Shown piece by piece: positions 42,661 to 51,683 of a stretch of 64,000 nt of DNA (the first letter of the stretch is position 1; the number at the start of each line of letters is the position of its first letter). A program made the translations under genes and the position numbers. A model generated the notes under the pieces. It saw only the letters and a program-made list of their open reading frames with translations, ran no database searches and was not told the origin of the DNA. This DNA comes from Rhodococcoides fascians A25f (GTDB lineage: Bacteria > Actinomycetota > Actinomycetes > Mycobacteriales > Mycobacteriaceae): assembly GCF_000760935.2 (NCBI RefSeq), contig NZ_CP049744.1, forward strand, positions 1,736,001 through 1,800,000, in the 5' to 3' direction.

Positions 42661-43278
42661 ATGCCATTTTTCGACGGAGCCACCGGTGCTGTCCATTACC
42701 GAAACTGGACCGTTCCCGATGCTCGTTTCGGTCTTGTCTTCCTCCACGGTCTCGGTCAGAACAGCGGCCACTATCACCGGTTCGCCCGGGTGCTGAACGG
42801 TCGCGGAGTGGACGTGTGGGCGGTCGACCATGTCGGCCACGGTCTCACCGAAGGGGAGTTGACCGACGCGGCTCAGATACCTGGCCTGGCTCAGAATGCG
42901 CTGCAGCTGCTCGACATCGCCGAGGCCGAGCATCCCGAATTGTCGTTCGCGCTGATGGGGCACTCGCTGGGTGCCGCGACGGCCATCGCAGCGCTCGGCG
43001 CGCATCCGGAGGCGGTCCGCTGCGCTGTGCTGTGCGGCACTCCGAAGTCGGTGACGGGCGCTTCCGACGACCTCTCCGACAATGTGATTCCGATCCTCGC
43101 CGTGCACGGTGTCGACGACCGCCTGGCTCCGATCGATGCGGTCCGCGAGTGGATCGGCGGTGTGCCCGACGCGTCCCTGCACGAGTTCGACGACGGCGGC
43201 CACGACCTGCTGCACGAGAAGATCCACCTGCAGGTGACGTTGGCGGTCGCGGAGTTTCTCGACGAGCACATGTCCTGA
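42661..43278 (+). CDS. Compact alpha/beta hydrolase (monoacylglycerol-lipase-like, lid missing)
   Basis: The 205-residue protein has the oxyanion-region HGLGQNSGHYHRFA at 29-42, nucleophile Ser102 in GHSLG, acid D152/D153 and base H181 (GGHD). Only about 18 residues separate the post-nucleophile strand from the acid strand, where monoacylglycerol lipases (about 280 residues) carry a cap. The ATG at 42661 is used (MPFFDG, GAGG 12 bases upstream); a TTG at 42622 is less likely. A perfect bidirectional terminator follows at once. Confidence 0.8.
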   Translation: MPFFDGATGAVHYRNWTVPDARFGLVFLHGLGQNSGHYHRFARVLNGRGVDVWAVDHVGHGLTEGELTDAAQIPGLAQNALQLLDIAEAEHPELSFALMGHSLGAATAIAALGAHPEAVRCAVLCGTPKSVTGASDDLSDNVIPILAVHGVDDRLAPIDAVREWIGGVPDASLHEFDDGGHDLLHEKIHLQVTLAVAEFLDEHMS

Positions 43279-43289
43279 CCCGAGAACCG

Positions 43290-43323
43290 AGAAAGGGCCC
43301 GGCGTGCACGCCGGGCCCTTTCT
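43290..43323. terminator. Perfect 34-bp palindromic bidirectional terminator
   Basis: The sequence 43290-43323 is a perfect palindrome (core GGGCCCGGCGTGCACGCC), preceded by A-rich and followed by T-rich bases (TCTTTTGTG). It serves the hydrolase gene (+) and the acyl-CoA ligase gene (-). Confidence 0.9.
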
Positions 43324-43335
43324 TTTGTGTTCGAT

Positions 43336-45123
43336 CTACGAGTAGATGGCCTCGATGTCGCTGCCACGCTCGGAGTGGATGATGTTGCGCTTGAGCTTCA
43401 TCGTCGGGGTGAGCTCTCCGGTTTCGACGGTGAAGTCGTTCTCGAGGATCGTGTACTTCTTGATCTGCTCGGGGTTCGAGACCTTCTTGTTGGCCTCGGC
43501 CACGGCCTTGTCGATCTCGGCGACGAGGTCGGCGTTCTTCGACAGCTCCGAGAACGGGATGTCGGCAGAGAGGCTGTGGCGTTCGAGCCAGCCCGGCAGT
43601 GCCTCGGGATCGAGGGTGATCAGCGCACCGATGAACGGCTTGGCGTCGCCGACGACGAGGCACTGACTGATGATCGCGTTGGCGCGCAGGGCGTCCTCGA
43701 GCACCGCGGGAGCGACGTTCTTGCCACCCGCGGTGACGATGATTTCCTTCTTGCGGCCGGTGATCGAGACGAAGCCCTCCTGGTCGATCGATCCGAGATC
43801 GCCGGTGTGGAACCAGCCGTCGACGATCGCTTCGGCGGTGGCCTTCTCGTTGTGCCAGTAGCCGCTGAACACCACCGGGCCCTTGAGCAGCAGTTCGCCG
43901 TCCTCGGCGACCTTGACCGCGTGGCCGTCGATGGGCTTGCCGACGGTGCCGACGCGCTGTTCCTTGGTGGTGTTGACGGTGACTGCCGCGCTGGTCTCGG
44001 TCAGTCCGTAGCCCTCGTAGACCGGGACGCCCGCGCCGCGGAAGAAGTGGCCGAGGCGAGCGCCGAGCGGGCCGCCGCCCGAGACCGCACGATCGCAGTT
44101 GCCGCCGAGGGCGGCCCGCAACTTGGAGTAGACGAGCTTGTCGAACACCGTGTGCTTGAGGTTCAGGACCAGGCCTGCGCCGCCCTTCTCCTGGGCCTCA
44201 CTCCACTCGATGGCCGTCGCGGCGGCCTTGTCGAAGATGCTGCCCTTGCCGCCGTCGTGTGCCTTCTGCTTGGCCGAGTTGTAGACCTTCTCGAACACGC
44301 GCGGCACCGAGAGAATGAAGTTCGGCTTGAAGACGGCGAACTGATCCACCAGTGTCGATACGTCCGAGGTGTGGCCCACGGTCACCTTCGACTCGAACGA
44401 GCCGAACGACACCGCGCGGGCGAACACGTGCGCCATCGGGAGGAACATCAGTGTGCGGTTGCCCTCGCGCATGGAGTCGTGCAGGGCGATCTGGGTGGCC
44501 TGGACCTCGGCGTAGAAGTTCGCATGCGTGAGCTGCACACCCTTGGGGCGGCCGGTGGTGCCCGAGGTGTAGATCAGGGTGGCGGGGGAGGCGGCGGTGA
44601 CCTGGTGCCGACGGGTGTGCACGTCCTCGTCGCTGACTCCCGCGCCGCGGGTGGTCAGCTCGTCGATGGCACCGTCGTCGATCTGGAGTACCTCACGCAG
44701 GTCGGCGGCACCGTCGGTGACGTCCTTCAGGTTGGAGACGTGGGACGCGGTCTCGACGATCAGCAACTTGGTCGCCGAGTCCTCGAGGATCCACTGGGCC
44801 TGATCGGCCGACGAGGTCTCGTAGATCGCGACGGTGCATCCGCCCGCGGTCCAGATGGCGTAGTCGAGAACGACCCATTCGTAGCGCGTCGCGCTGAGAA
44901 TCGCGACGCGGTCGCCGAGTTCGATGCCCGATGCGATCAGGCCTTTGGCTACGGCGGTGACCTCTTTGGCGAACTGGCCCGCTGTGACGTCGGTCCAGGT
45001 GCCGTTCACGAGTCGCTGGAACGGTACGAGGTTCGGCGATTCTTTTTCGTACCGGAAAACGGTGTCGGCCATGGAAGCGTCGTCGGGAATGGTGAACGAC
45101 GCCGGCACAGAATATTCGCGCAC
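43336..45123 (-). CDS. Long-chain fatty acid-CoA ligase (FadD15-like)
   Basis: The 595-residue AMP-forming ligase activates fatty acids as acyl-CoA. Motifs are LIYTSGTTGRPKG (P-loop, about residue 185), YGLTETSAAVTVNT (A5-like), WFHTGDLGSID and GRKKEIIVTAGGKNVAP (A8). The N-terminal part up to residue 165 is typical of the FAA1/FadD15 branch. The start is GTG at 45121-45123. It ends 12 bp from the shared terminator. A 276-bp gene-free region lies upstream, shared with the helicase. Confidence 0.93.
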   Translation of the reverse strand: MREYSVPASFTIPDDASMADTVFRYEKESPNLVPFQRLVNGTWTDVTAGQFAKEVTAVAKGLIASGIELGDRVAILSATRYEWVVLDYAIWTAGGCTVAIYETSSADQAQWILEDSATKLLIVETASHVSNLKDVTDGAADLREVLQIDDGAIDELTTRGAGVSDEDVHTRRHQVTAASPATLIYTSGTTGRPKGVQLTHANFYAEVQATQIALHDSMREGNRTLMFLPMAHVFARAVSFGSFESKVTVGHTSDVSTLVDQFAVFKPNFILSVPRVFEKVYNSAKQKAHDGGKGSIFDKAAATAIEWSEAQEKGGAGLVLNLKHTVFDKLVYSKLRAALGGNCDRAVSGGGPLGARLGHFFRGAGVPVYEGYGLTETSAAVTVNTTKEQRVGTVGKPIDGHAVKVAEDGELLLKGPVVFSGYWHNEKATAEAIVDGWFHTGDLGSIDQEGFVSITGRKKEIIVTAGGKNVAPAVLEDALRANAIISQCLVVGDAKPFIGALITLDPEALPGWLERHSLSADIPFSELSKNADLVAEIDKAVAEANKKVSNPEQIKKYTILENDFTVETGELTPTMKLKRNIIHSERGSDIEAIYS

Positions 45124-45399
45124 TGCTGGACCCCTTACGGAAAAATAGCGTGGTAGTTGTGCATTTCATCACACCCCGGTCCGTAACGCACCACCGAGGG
45201 TGTCCGGTTTGTGAATTTTTGGTCGGCTCAGGGGGAGTTGAGTGTGACTCGGAGTACAACTTAACCGTCCGCAGCCGCCCCTCGCCGCCGGGTCGTGTCT
45301 GTGAGGCTGCTCGCACGAGGTGTCGGTGGCACCGTTTTCGTCACCTGATCAGCGTAGAAGGGGTCGCTGGGGTCGAGCAGGTACTAAACTCGGCGATAT

Positions 45400-47208
45400 A
45401 TGAGCACTTCAGAATCTGATCAGGATGCCGCCGTGACGTCTGACGAGACGAGTTCGACCCCTCCCGTCCAGGGCCACGCAGGTGAGTCGCCTTCGACGAC
45501 GGATGACGACATCACCTTTGCCGATCTCGGAATAGACGAGCGGGTCCTGAAGGCCCTGCGCGACGTCGGTTACGAGAGCCCGTCGCCGATTCAGGCGGCC
45601 ACCATTCCACCGTTGATGGCGGGCAACGACGTCGTCGGCCTCGCGCAGACCGGAACCGGTAAGACCGCGGCGTTCGCGGTGCCGATCCTGTCTCGTCTCG
45701 ACGTCTCGCGTCGGGTGCCGCAGGCATTGGTGCTCGCCCCGACGCGCGAGCTGGCACTCCAGGTCGCCGAGGCGTTCGGCAAATACGCCACCCATATCCC
45801 CGGCCTGCACATTCTGCCGATCTACGGCGGCCAGGCGTACGGCATTCAGCTGTCCGGCCTGCGCAAGGGTGCCCAGATCATCGTCGGTACACCGGGCCGT
45901 GTGATCGACCACCTCGAGAAGGGCACGCTCGACCTGTCCGGGCTCGAATACCTCGTGCTCGACGAGGCCGACGAGATGCTCAAGATGGGTTTCCAGGAGG
46001 ACGTCGAGCGCATCCTGTCCGACACTCCCGAGTACAAGCAGGTCGCGTTGTTCTCGGCGACGATGCCGGCAGCGATTCGCAAGATCTCCAAGCAGTATCT
46101 GCACGACCCGGTGGAGATCACCGTCAAGACCAAGACGTCGACGGCACCGAACATCACCCAGCGCTACGTGCAGGTTGCCCATCAGCGCAAGCTCGAGGCG
46201 CTGACTCGAATCTTCGAGGTCGAAGAGTTCGAGGCCATGATCATGTTCGTGCGCACCAAGCAGGCCACCGAGGAGCTCGCCGAGAAACTGCGCGCACGGG
46301 GCTTCTCGGCCGCGGCAATCAACGGTGACATCGTGCAGGCTCAGCGTGAGCGCACCATCGGCCAGCTCAAGAACGGCCAGATCGACATTCTGGTGGCCAC
46401 CGACGTGGCTGCTCGCGGTCTCGACGTCGACCGGATCTCGCACGTCATCAACTACGACATCCCGCACGACACCGAGTCCTACGTGCACCGCATCGGTCGC
46501 ACCGGCCGAGCGGGTCGCGCCGGTCAGGCTCTGTTGTTCGTCGCGCCCCGGGAGCGTCACCTGCTCAAGGCCATCGAACGTGCGACGCGTCAGCCCATCA
46601 CCGAGATGCAGTTACCCAGCGTCGACGACGTCAATGCGCAGCGCGTGACGAAGTTCAAGGACTCCATCACCGAGAGCCTCGGCAACGAGAATCTGGCTCT
46701 GTTCCGCCGTCTCATCGAGGACTACGAGCGCGAGCACGACGTGCCGTTGGTCGACATCGCAGCAGCGCTGGCCATCCAGTCGCGCGACGGCGAAGCGTTC
46801 CTGCTCAAGCCCGAGCCGCCTGCCCCGCCGCGGGCACCCCGTGAGCCTCGCGAACCGCGTCCCCCTCGCACGTTCGACGAGGATGCGGCCAGCTCGCATC
46901 ACCGCAAGACGGGCCAGGAGATGGCGACGTACCGCATCAGCGTCGGAAAGCGTCATCACGTCGCTCCCGGTGCCATCGTCGGTGCCATCGCCAACGAAGG
47001 CGGACTGCGCCGAAGCGACTTCGGGCACATCAGCATTCGCCCCGATCACTCGCTGGTCGAGCTACCGGCCGACCTCGCCGACGAGACGGTCGAGGCATTG
47101 CGCCGAACCCGCATCAGTGGCGTGCTGATTCAGTTGCAGCCCGACTCCGGTCCTCCCGGACGCAGCGGCGGGCCGCGCGGCGGCGGGAAGTTCAAGGGTA
47201 GGCGCTAG
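45400..47208 (+). CDS. deaD: DEAD-box ATP-dependent RNA helicase (DeaD/CsdA-like)
   Basis: The 602-residue protein remodels RNA and ribosomal particles, often under cold stress. Motifs are the Q-motif (FADLGIDERVLKAL...SPIQ, 40-64), AQTGTGKT 82-89, PTREL, TPGR, DEAD 188-191, SAT 219-221, then ARGLD and HRIGRTGRAGR. After a Pro/Arg-rich linker, a DbpA-type RNA-binding domain (TYRISVGKRHHVAPGAIVGAI) and a GGPRGGGKFKGRR tail follow. The ATG at 45400 has no visible Shine-Dalgarno. TACTAA at 45382-45387 could be a -10 box, giving a nearly leaderless mRNA. A hairpin follows the stop. Confidence 0.94.
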   Translation: MSTSESDQDAAVTSDETSSTPPVQGHAGESPSTTDDDITFADLGIDERVLKALRDVGYESPSPIQAATIPPLMAGNDVVGLAQTGTGKTAAFAVPILSRLDVSRRVPQALVLAPTRELALQVAEAFGKYATHIPGLHILPIYGGQAYGIQLSGLRKGAQIIVGTPGRVIDHLEKGTLDLSGLEYLVLDEADEMLKMGFQEDVERILSDTPEYKQVALFSATMPAAIRKISKQYLHDPVEITVKTKTSTAPNITQRYVQVAHQRKLEALTRIFEVEEFEAMIMFVRTKQATEELAEKLRARGFSAAAINGDIVQAQRERTIGQLKNGQIDILVATDVAARGLDVDRISHVINYDIPHDTESYVHRIGRTGRAGRAGQALLFVAPRERHLLKAIERATRQPITEMQLPSVDDVNAQRVTKFKDSITESLGNENLALFRRLIEDYEREHDVPLVDIAAALAIQSRDGEAFLLKPEPPAPPRAPREPREPRPPRTFDEDAASSHHRKTGQEMATYRISVGKRHHVAPGAIVGAIANEGGLRRSDFGHISIRPDHSLVELPADLADETVEALRRTRISGVLIQLQPDSGPPGRSGGPRGGGKFKGRR

Positions 47209-47215
47209 CGCGCAC

Positions 47216-47255
47216 GTGCGCGGCAACTCGTAGCCCACTACGAGTTTCCGCGCAC
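47216..47255 (+). terminator. Hairpin after deaD, related to the palindrome at 50878-50927
   Basis: Arms GTGCGCGG (47216-47223) with CCGCGCAC (47248-47255) and ACTCGTAG (47226-47233) with CTACGAGT (47238-47245) form one long stem. It starts 8 bp past the deaD stop. The inverted copy shares GGAAACTCG and GCTACGA blocks with the hairpin at the end of the molybdenum hydroxylase operon. Confidence 0.75.
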
Positions 47256-47306
47256 GACCTCGAGGTCGAGCGTTTGGTGGCCGAGGCCGCGGGTATCCAG
47301 CCGCAC

Positions 47307-47807
47307 ATGACCCACGTCACTCTGCGTGTCAACGGCACCGATCGCGAGATCGACTGCGACACCCGAACCACCCTGCTCGACGCATTGCGAGAGAACCTCG
47401 ATCTCATCGGGGCCAAGAAGGGGTGCGATCACGGGCAGTGCGGTGCCTGCACCGTTCTGGTCGAGGGTCGCCGGATCAATAGCTGCCTGACGTTCGCTGT
47501 CGCGCAGCAGGATCGCGAGATCACCACGGTCGAGGGGTTGTCCGACGGCGACACGCTGCACCCGGTGCAACAGGCCTTCGTCGATCGTGACGCGTTCCAG
47601 TGCGGGTACTGCACGTCCGGGCAGATCTGCTCGGCGGTCGCGGTGATCGAAGAGGCCAAGCAGGGATGGCCCAGTGCCGTCACCGAGGACCTCGAGGCCA
47701 CCGACGTCGAACTCGATTCCGGCGAAGTACGAGAACGTATGAGCGGCAACCTCTGTCGCTGCGGTGCGTACGCCAACATCGTTCCGGCCGTCCAGGACGC
47801 ATCGTGA
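47307..47807 (+). CDS. Molybdenum hydroxylase small subunit, [2Fe-2S]2 protein (PaoA/YagT-like)
   Basis: The 166-residue electron-transfer subunit has a plant-type [2Fe-2S] site C40, C45, C48, C60 and a second, helical [2Fe-2S] site C99-GY-C102 with C150-R-C152. No Tat signal is present, so the enzyme is likely cytoplasmic, unlike E. coli PaoABC. The ATG at 47307 fits the family N-terminus (MTHVTLRVNG). A GTG at 47274 is possible, and neither has a clear ribosome site. Its stop overlaps the FAD-subunit GTG by 4 bp. Confidence 0.9.
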   Translation: MTHVTLRVNGTDREIDCDTRTTLLDALRENLDLIGAKKGCDHGQCGACTVLVEGRRINSCLTFAVAQQDREITTVEGLSDGDTLHPVQQAFVDRDAFQCGYCTSGQICSAVAVIEEAKQGWPSAVTEDLEATDVELDSGEVRERMSGNLCRCGAYANIVPAVQDAS

Positions 47808-48817
47808 AGACCTTCGAGTACGACGCCGCTACCGCGGTCGACGACGCAGTGGCCCGCCTCGCCCGGGACGAGCACGCGATGGTGCTCGGCGGAGGAACCA
47901 ACCTCGTCGATCTGATGAAGCTCGGGGTGTCGAGCCCGTCGACTCTGATCGATGTGACGCGATTGCCGTTGCACGACATCGAGGTGATCGCCGACGGTTC
48001 CCTGCGTATCGGTGCGGCCGTGACCAACAGCGACCTCGCCGTGCATCCGGTGGTGCGCCAGCGCTACCCGGTGCTCTCGCGGGCGGTGCTCTCCGGTGCG
48101 TCGGGTCAACTACGCAACATGGCGACCACCGGCGGAAACCTGTTCCAGCGCACTCGGTGTGTGTATTTCATGGACTCTTCGAAGCCGTGCAACAAGCGCG
48201 AACCAGGCTCGGGCTGCCCTGCGCGCACGGGTGAACACCGAAACCTGGCCATTCTCGGGGCTTCGCAGGCCTGCGTGGCGACGCACCCCTCGGATATGGC
48301 GGTTGCGCTGTCGGCACTCGATGCGAGCATCGTCGTTCGCGGAGTCGACGGCGAACGTGTTCTCGCGATCGACGACTTCTTCAGGCTCCCAGGGGACGAG
48401 CCTGAGCGCGACAACACGGTGGCTCGGGACGAGATCGTCACGGCGATAGAGATTCCGAAGCCGGCCGACACCGCCGTCTCCACCTACCGCAAGGTGCGGG
48501 ATCGGCAGTCCTACGCATTCGCGGTCGCCTCGGTTGCCGCTGTTCTCGACGTCGAGGACGGAATCGTGCGCGGAGTGTCGATCGCGTTGGGCGGCGTCGC
48601 GCACAAGCCGTGGCGAGCGCACACCGCCGAACACGCGCTGTTGGGCACGGCCGCCGAGGAGGCGTCGTTCCGGCGGGCCGTGGCGCTCGAGCTCGATGCA
48701 GCAGAGCCGTTACGCGACAACGCGTTCAAGATTCCGCTGGTGATCAATCTGGTTGCCCGCACTCTGGTCGAACTCGTGGAATCGAGCGCTACGAAAGAAA
48801 TGGGAGACCGATCATGA
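47804..48817 (+). CDS. Molybdenum hydroxylase FAD-binding subunit with [4Fe-4S]-type cysteines (PaoB-like)
   Basis: The 337-residue medium subunit carries FAD between the Fe-S and Mo subunits. FAD contacts are VLGGGTNLVDLMK (27-39) and ATTGGNLFQRTRC. Cysteines C119, C129, C138 and C157 (in CVYFMDSSKPCNKREPGSGC and ASQACVATHPSDM) match the loop that binds an extra [4Fe-4S] cluster in PaoB-type subunits. The start is GTG at 47804. Coupled overlaps join it to both neighbours. The cluster assignment rests on the Cys pattern only. Confidence 0.9.
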   Translation: MKTFEYDAATAVDDAVARLARDEHAMVLGGGTNLVDLMKLGVSSPSTLIDVTRLPLHDIEVIADGSLRIGAAVTNSDLAVHPVVRQRYPVLSRAVLSGASGQLRNMATTGGNLFQRTRCVYFMDSSKPCNKREPGSGCPARTGEHRNLAILGASQACVATHPSDMAVALSALDASIVVRGVDGERVLAIDDFFRLPGDEPERDNTVARDEIVTAIEIPKPADTAVSTYRKVRDRQSYAFAVASVAAVLDVEDGIVRGVSIALGGVAHKPWRAHTAEHALLGTAAEEASFRRAVALELDAAEPLRDNAFKIPLVINLVARTLVELVESSATKEMGDRS

Positions 48818-50886
48818 CGGCCTCGATCGGACAGTCGATTCGGCGTACCGAGTCCATCGCCAAGGTCACCGGTAGGGCGCGCTACGCCGCCGAACAGCCG
48901 CCGGCCGTCGGGCAGTTGTATGCCTGGTACGTGCCCGCAACAGTTCCCGCCGGGACGGTCGAACACGTCGAACTCGGTGCCGACTCCTCGGTGCACGCCG
49001 TCCTGTGGCACGGCAACGCCGAGAAGCTCGGCGAGGTCGAGGACGCCGAACTGCATGTGCTGCAGTCGAATACCGTTGCCTATCGCGGTCAGATCGTGGC
49101 CGTCGTCGTGGCCGACACCCTCCAGGATGCCCGCGCCGCCGCAGCCGGCGTGCAGGTGCGGTACGGCGATGTTCGCTCACCCGACAACACGCTGACCGCC
49201 GAGCACAGCTCGCTGTACGCGCCCGAATCCGTCAACGCAGGGTTCCCCACCGATGTCACGGTCGGCGATCCGGATGCTGCGTTGGGGACGGCCGAGCACG
49301 TGATCGACAGCTGGTACTCGACGGCTCCGATGCACAACAGTCCTATGGAGCCGCATGCCACCACGGCGCAGTGGTCCGATGACGTTCTGACACTGTGGGA
49401 TTCGACGCAGGCACCGTCGGGCGTTCAAGGTGATCTGGCTACGGCGTTCGGTCTCGAACCCGAGAACGTTCGCGTGATCGCAGAGAACGTCGGCGGCGGA
49501 TTCGGAGCGAAGGGCAGCACTCGGCCCAATGCGGTCCTCGCCGCGATGGCTGCGCGGGCCACCGGCAAGACCGTCAAGCTGGTCCTGCCGAGGCAGGCGC
49601 TGTTCGATGTCGTCGGATACCGCACCCCGACGCTCAATCATGTTCGCCTGGGTGCTGATTCGAGCGGCGCACTGACGGCGATCGCGCACGATTCGTTTCA
49701 GCAGACCAGTACGATCTTCGAGTTCTGCGAGCAGACCTCGGAATCGACTCGGCACATCTACGCGGCGCCGAACCGTCGCACAACCCACCGACTCGCGAAG
49801 CTGGACGTCGGAACGCCGCGATGGATGCGGGCACCCGGCGAAGCGCCCGGCATGTTCGCCGTCGAAACGGCCATCGACGAGCTGGCCGAGGCCACCGGAA
49901 TCGACCCGATCGAGTTGCGCATTCGCAACGAGCCCGCCGTCGACCCTGCGAGCGGGAACCCGTTCAGCTCACGCAGCGTGGTGCAATGCCTACGCGAGGG
50001 TGCCGAGAAGTTCGGCTGGGACCGTCGGGTCTCGACGCCGGGACAGCGTAGAGAAGACAACGTCCTGGTGGGCATGGGGGTCGCGACGGCCAGCTACCCG
50101 GTGCTGATTTCGCCGAGTACTGCGGCGGCGCGAGTGGAGCAGGACGGCACGATCACGGTGTCCGTCGCTGCGTCGGACATCGGTACCGGTGCGCGGACCG
50201 TGCTGCGACAGATTGCCGCCGACGCTCTCGAAGTCGACGCGGATACCGTCACACTCGAACTCGGCGACAGCGCACTGCCGAAAGCGCCTGGTGCCGGCGG
50301 CTCCTCGGGTACCTCGTCGTGGGGCTGGGCCGTCACCAAGGTGTGTCACGAGCTGAAATCCCAGGGTTCCTACGAGCCGGGCAACTCGGCCGAGGCCGAT
50401 ACGACCGATGACGTGGAGGGGCAGAAGGAGCTGGCGCGCATGGCTTTCGGCGCTCAGTTCGCCGAGGTTGCCGTGGACATCGACACCGGTGAGGTACGGG
50501 TGCGTCGGATGCTCGGGGTGTTCGGCATCGGCGCGGTGATGAATCCACGGCTGGCTCGGTCTCAGCTCATCGGCGGCATGACGTTCGGGCTCGGGATGGC
50601 GCTGATGGAAAGTGGCATCGTCGATCACGAGTTCGGCGGGTTCGCCAACCACGATCTCGCCGAGTATCACATCCCGGCGTGTGCGGACGTCACCGATCTC
50701 GAGGCCGTGTGGATCGACGAGGTCGATACGGAACTCGCGCCGATGGGCGGCAAGGGAATCGGTGAGATCGGTGCGGTCGGTTCCTCGGCGGCCATCGGTA
50801 ATGCGGTCTACAACGCCACCGGCGTCCGAGTCCGCGACCTGCCGATCACCCTGGACAAGGTGCTAGAGCGGCTTCGCCGCATGTGA
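48814..50886 (+). CDS. Molybdenum hydroxylase large subunit (aldehyde oxidoreductase type, PaoC-like)
   Basis: The 690-residue molybdopterin (probably MCD-type) subunit has IRRTESIAKVTGRARYAAE at the start, the Moco-binding GGGFGAKGSTR near 228, APGEAPGMFAVETAIDELA and the catalytic Glu at about 651 in GIGEIGAVG. The CO-dehydrogenase active-site motif AYxCSFR is absent, so an aldehyde or purine-like substrate is likelier. The ATG at 48814 follows GGGAGA by 8 bases. No XdhC/PaoD chaperone gene is nearby. A palindromic hairpin overlaps its stop codon. Confidence 0.92.
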   Translation: MTASIGQSIRRTESIAKVTGRARYAAEQPPAVGQLYAWYVPATVPAGTVEHVELGADSSVHAVLWHGNAEKLGEVEDAELHVLQSNTVAYRGQIVAVVVADTLQDARAAAAGVQVRYGDVRSPDNTLTAEHSSLYAPESVNAGFPTDVTVGDPDAALGTAEHVIDSWYSTAPMHNSPMEPHATTAQWSDDVLTLWDSTQAPSGVQGDLATAFGLEPENVRVIAENVGGGFGAKGSTRPNAVLAAMAARATGKTVKLVLPRQALFDVVGYRTPTLNHVRLGADSSGALTAIAHDSFQQTSTIFEFCEQTSESTRHIYAAPNRRTTHRLAKLDVGTPRWMRAPGEAPGMFAVETAIDELAEATGIDPIELRIRNEPAVDPASGNPFSSRSVVQCLREGAEKFGWDRRVSTPGQRREDNVLVGMGVATASYPVLISPSTAAARVEQDGTITVSVAASDIGTGARTVLRQIAADALEVDADTVTLELGDSALPKAPGAGGSSGTSSWGWAVTKVCHELKSQGSYEPGNSAEADTTDDVEGQKELARMAFGAQFAEVAVDIDTGEVRVRRMLGVFGIGAVMNPRLARSQLIGGMTFGLGMALMESGIVDHEFGGFANHDLAEYHIPACADVTDLEAVWIDEVDTELAPMGGKGIGEIGAVGSSAAIGNAVYNATGVRVRDLPITLDKVLERLRRM

Positions 50887-50927
50887 GTGGAAACTCGACC
50901 CCTGCTACGAAGTTTTACTCACATGCG
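50878..50927. terminator. Bidirectional hairpin at the end of the molybdenum hydroxylase operon
   Basis: An 11-bp perfect stem (50878-50888 with 50917-50927), extended by weaker pairs, overlaps the hydroxylase stop codon and lies 9 bp from the end of the convergent ABC ATPase gene. It is sequence-related to the hairpin at 47216-47255 in opposite orientation. Confidence 0.7.
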
Positions 50928-50936
50928 CGTAGCGCT

Positions 50937-51683
50937 CTAGGCCAATATCCGCTGCAGGAACTGCCGGGTACGGGGCTCCGTCGGATTCACGAGCACCTGC
51001 TCCGGCGTGCCGCGTTCGAGGACGACGCCGTTCTCGATGAACAGCACCTGATCGGCGACCTGCTGCGCGAAGCGGATTTCGTGCGTCACGATCACCATCG
51101 TCCAGCCTTCGGCGGCAAGGCTTTTGATGACGGCCAGCACTTCGCCCACGAGTTCGGGATCGAGGGCCGAGGTGGGCTCGTCGAACAGCATTAGTTTGGG
51201 GTGCAGGGCGAGGGCGCGAGCAATTCCGACGCGCTGTTGCTGGCCGCCGGAGAGCTGGAACGGGTATTGATCGGACTTGGCGTCGAGGCCGATCTGGTCG
51301 AGGATTGCGTGTGCATCGCGAATGGCGTCGTCCTTGGCGCGCTTCTGCACGATCACCGGTCCCTCGATGATGTTCTGCAGCACCGTCTTGTGCGGAAACA
51401 GGTTGTGGCTCTGGAACACCATGCCACTCTGGGCGCGGAAGTGACGCAGTTGCGGCGCGCCGACGGGCTGAGCGAAATCCACCGACACGTCGCCGATTCG
51501 GATGACCCCTGCGTCGGCTCGGTCGAGTGCGTTCAACGTGCGAAGCACCGTGGTCTTGCCGGATCCGGACGGCCCGATGATGACGGTGACCGTCCCGGAC
51601 GGAACGGTGAACGAGATGTCCTTCAGCACCTCGAGTGGCCCGAACGACTTCTTCAGAGCGGAAACTTCCAGCAGGTCTGTCAT
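50937..51683 (-). CDS. Polar amino acid ABC transporter ATP-binding protein
   Basis: The 248-residue GlnQ/TcyC-like ATPase has Walker A GPSGSGKT at 37-44, Q-loop [16 protein letters not shown] 144-148, Walker B LMLFDE 164-169 and switch VTHE. The start ATG at 51681-51683 overlaps the stop of the fused SBP-permease by 4 bp. It energises that fusion for uptake of a polar amino acid; cystine is a common substrate of close relatives. Confidence 0.92.
   Translation of the reverse strand: MTDLLEVSALKKSFGPLEVLKDISFTVPSGTVTVIIGPSGSGKTTVLRTLNALDRADAGVIRIGDVSVDFAQPVGAPQLRHFRAQSGMVFQSHNLFPHKTVLQNIIEGPVIVQKRAKDDAIRDAHAILDQIGLDAKSDQYPFQLSGGQQQRVGIARALALHPKLMLFDEPTSALDPELVGEVLAVIKSLAAEGWTMVIVTHEIRFAQQVADQVLFIENGVVLERGTPEQVLVNPTEPRTRQFLQRILA

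Noticed and set aside
42579..43269. Extension of the nuclease-helicase frame by about 230 codons upstream.
   Set aside because: It is antisense to the compact hydrolase gene, and the conserved nuclease start (YSASDL) lies just after the GTG at 42579.
48814..50886. Aerobic CO dehydrogenase large subunit (CoxL).
   Set aside because: The form I active-site motif AYxCSFR is missing and the FAD subunit is PaoB-like with extra cysteines, so an aldehyde oxidoreductase type fits better.
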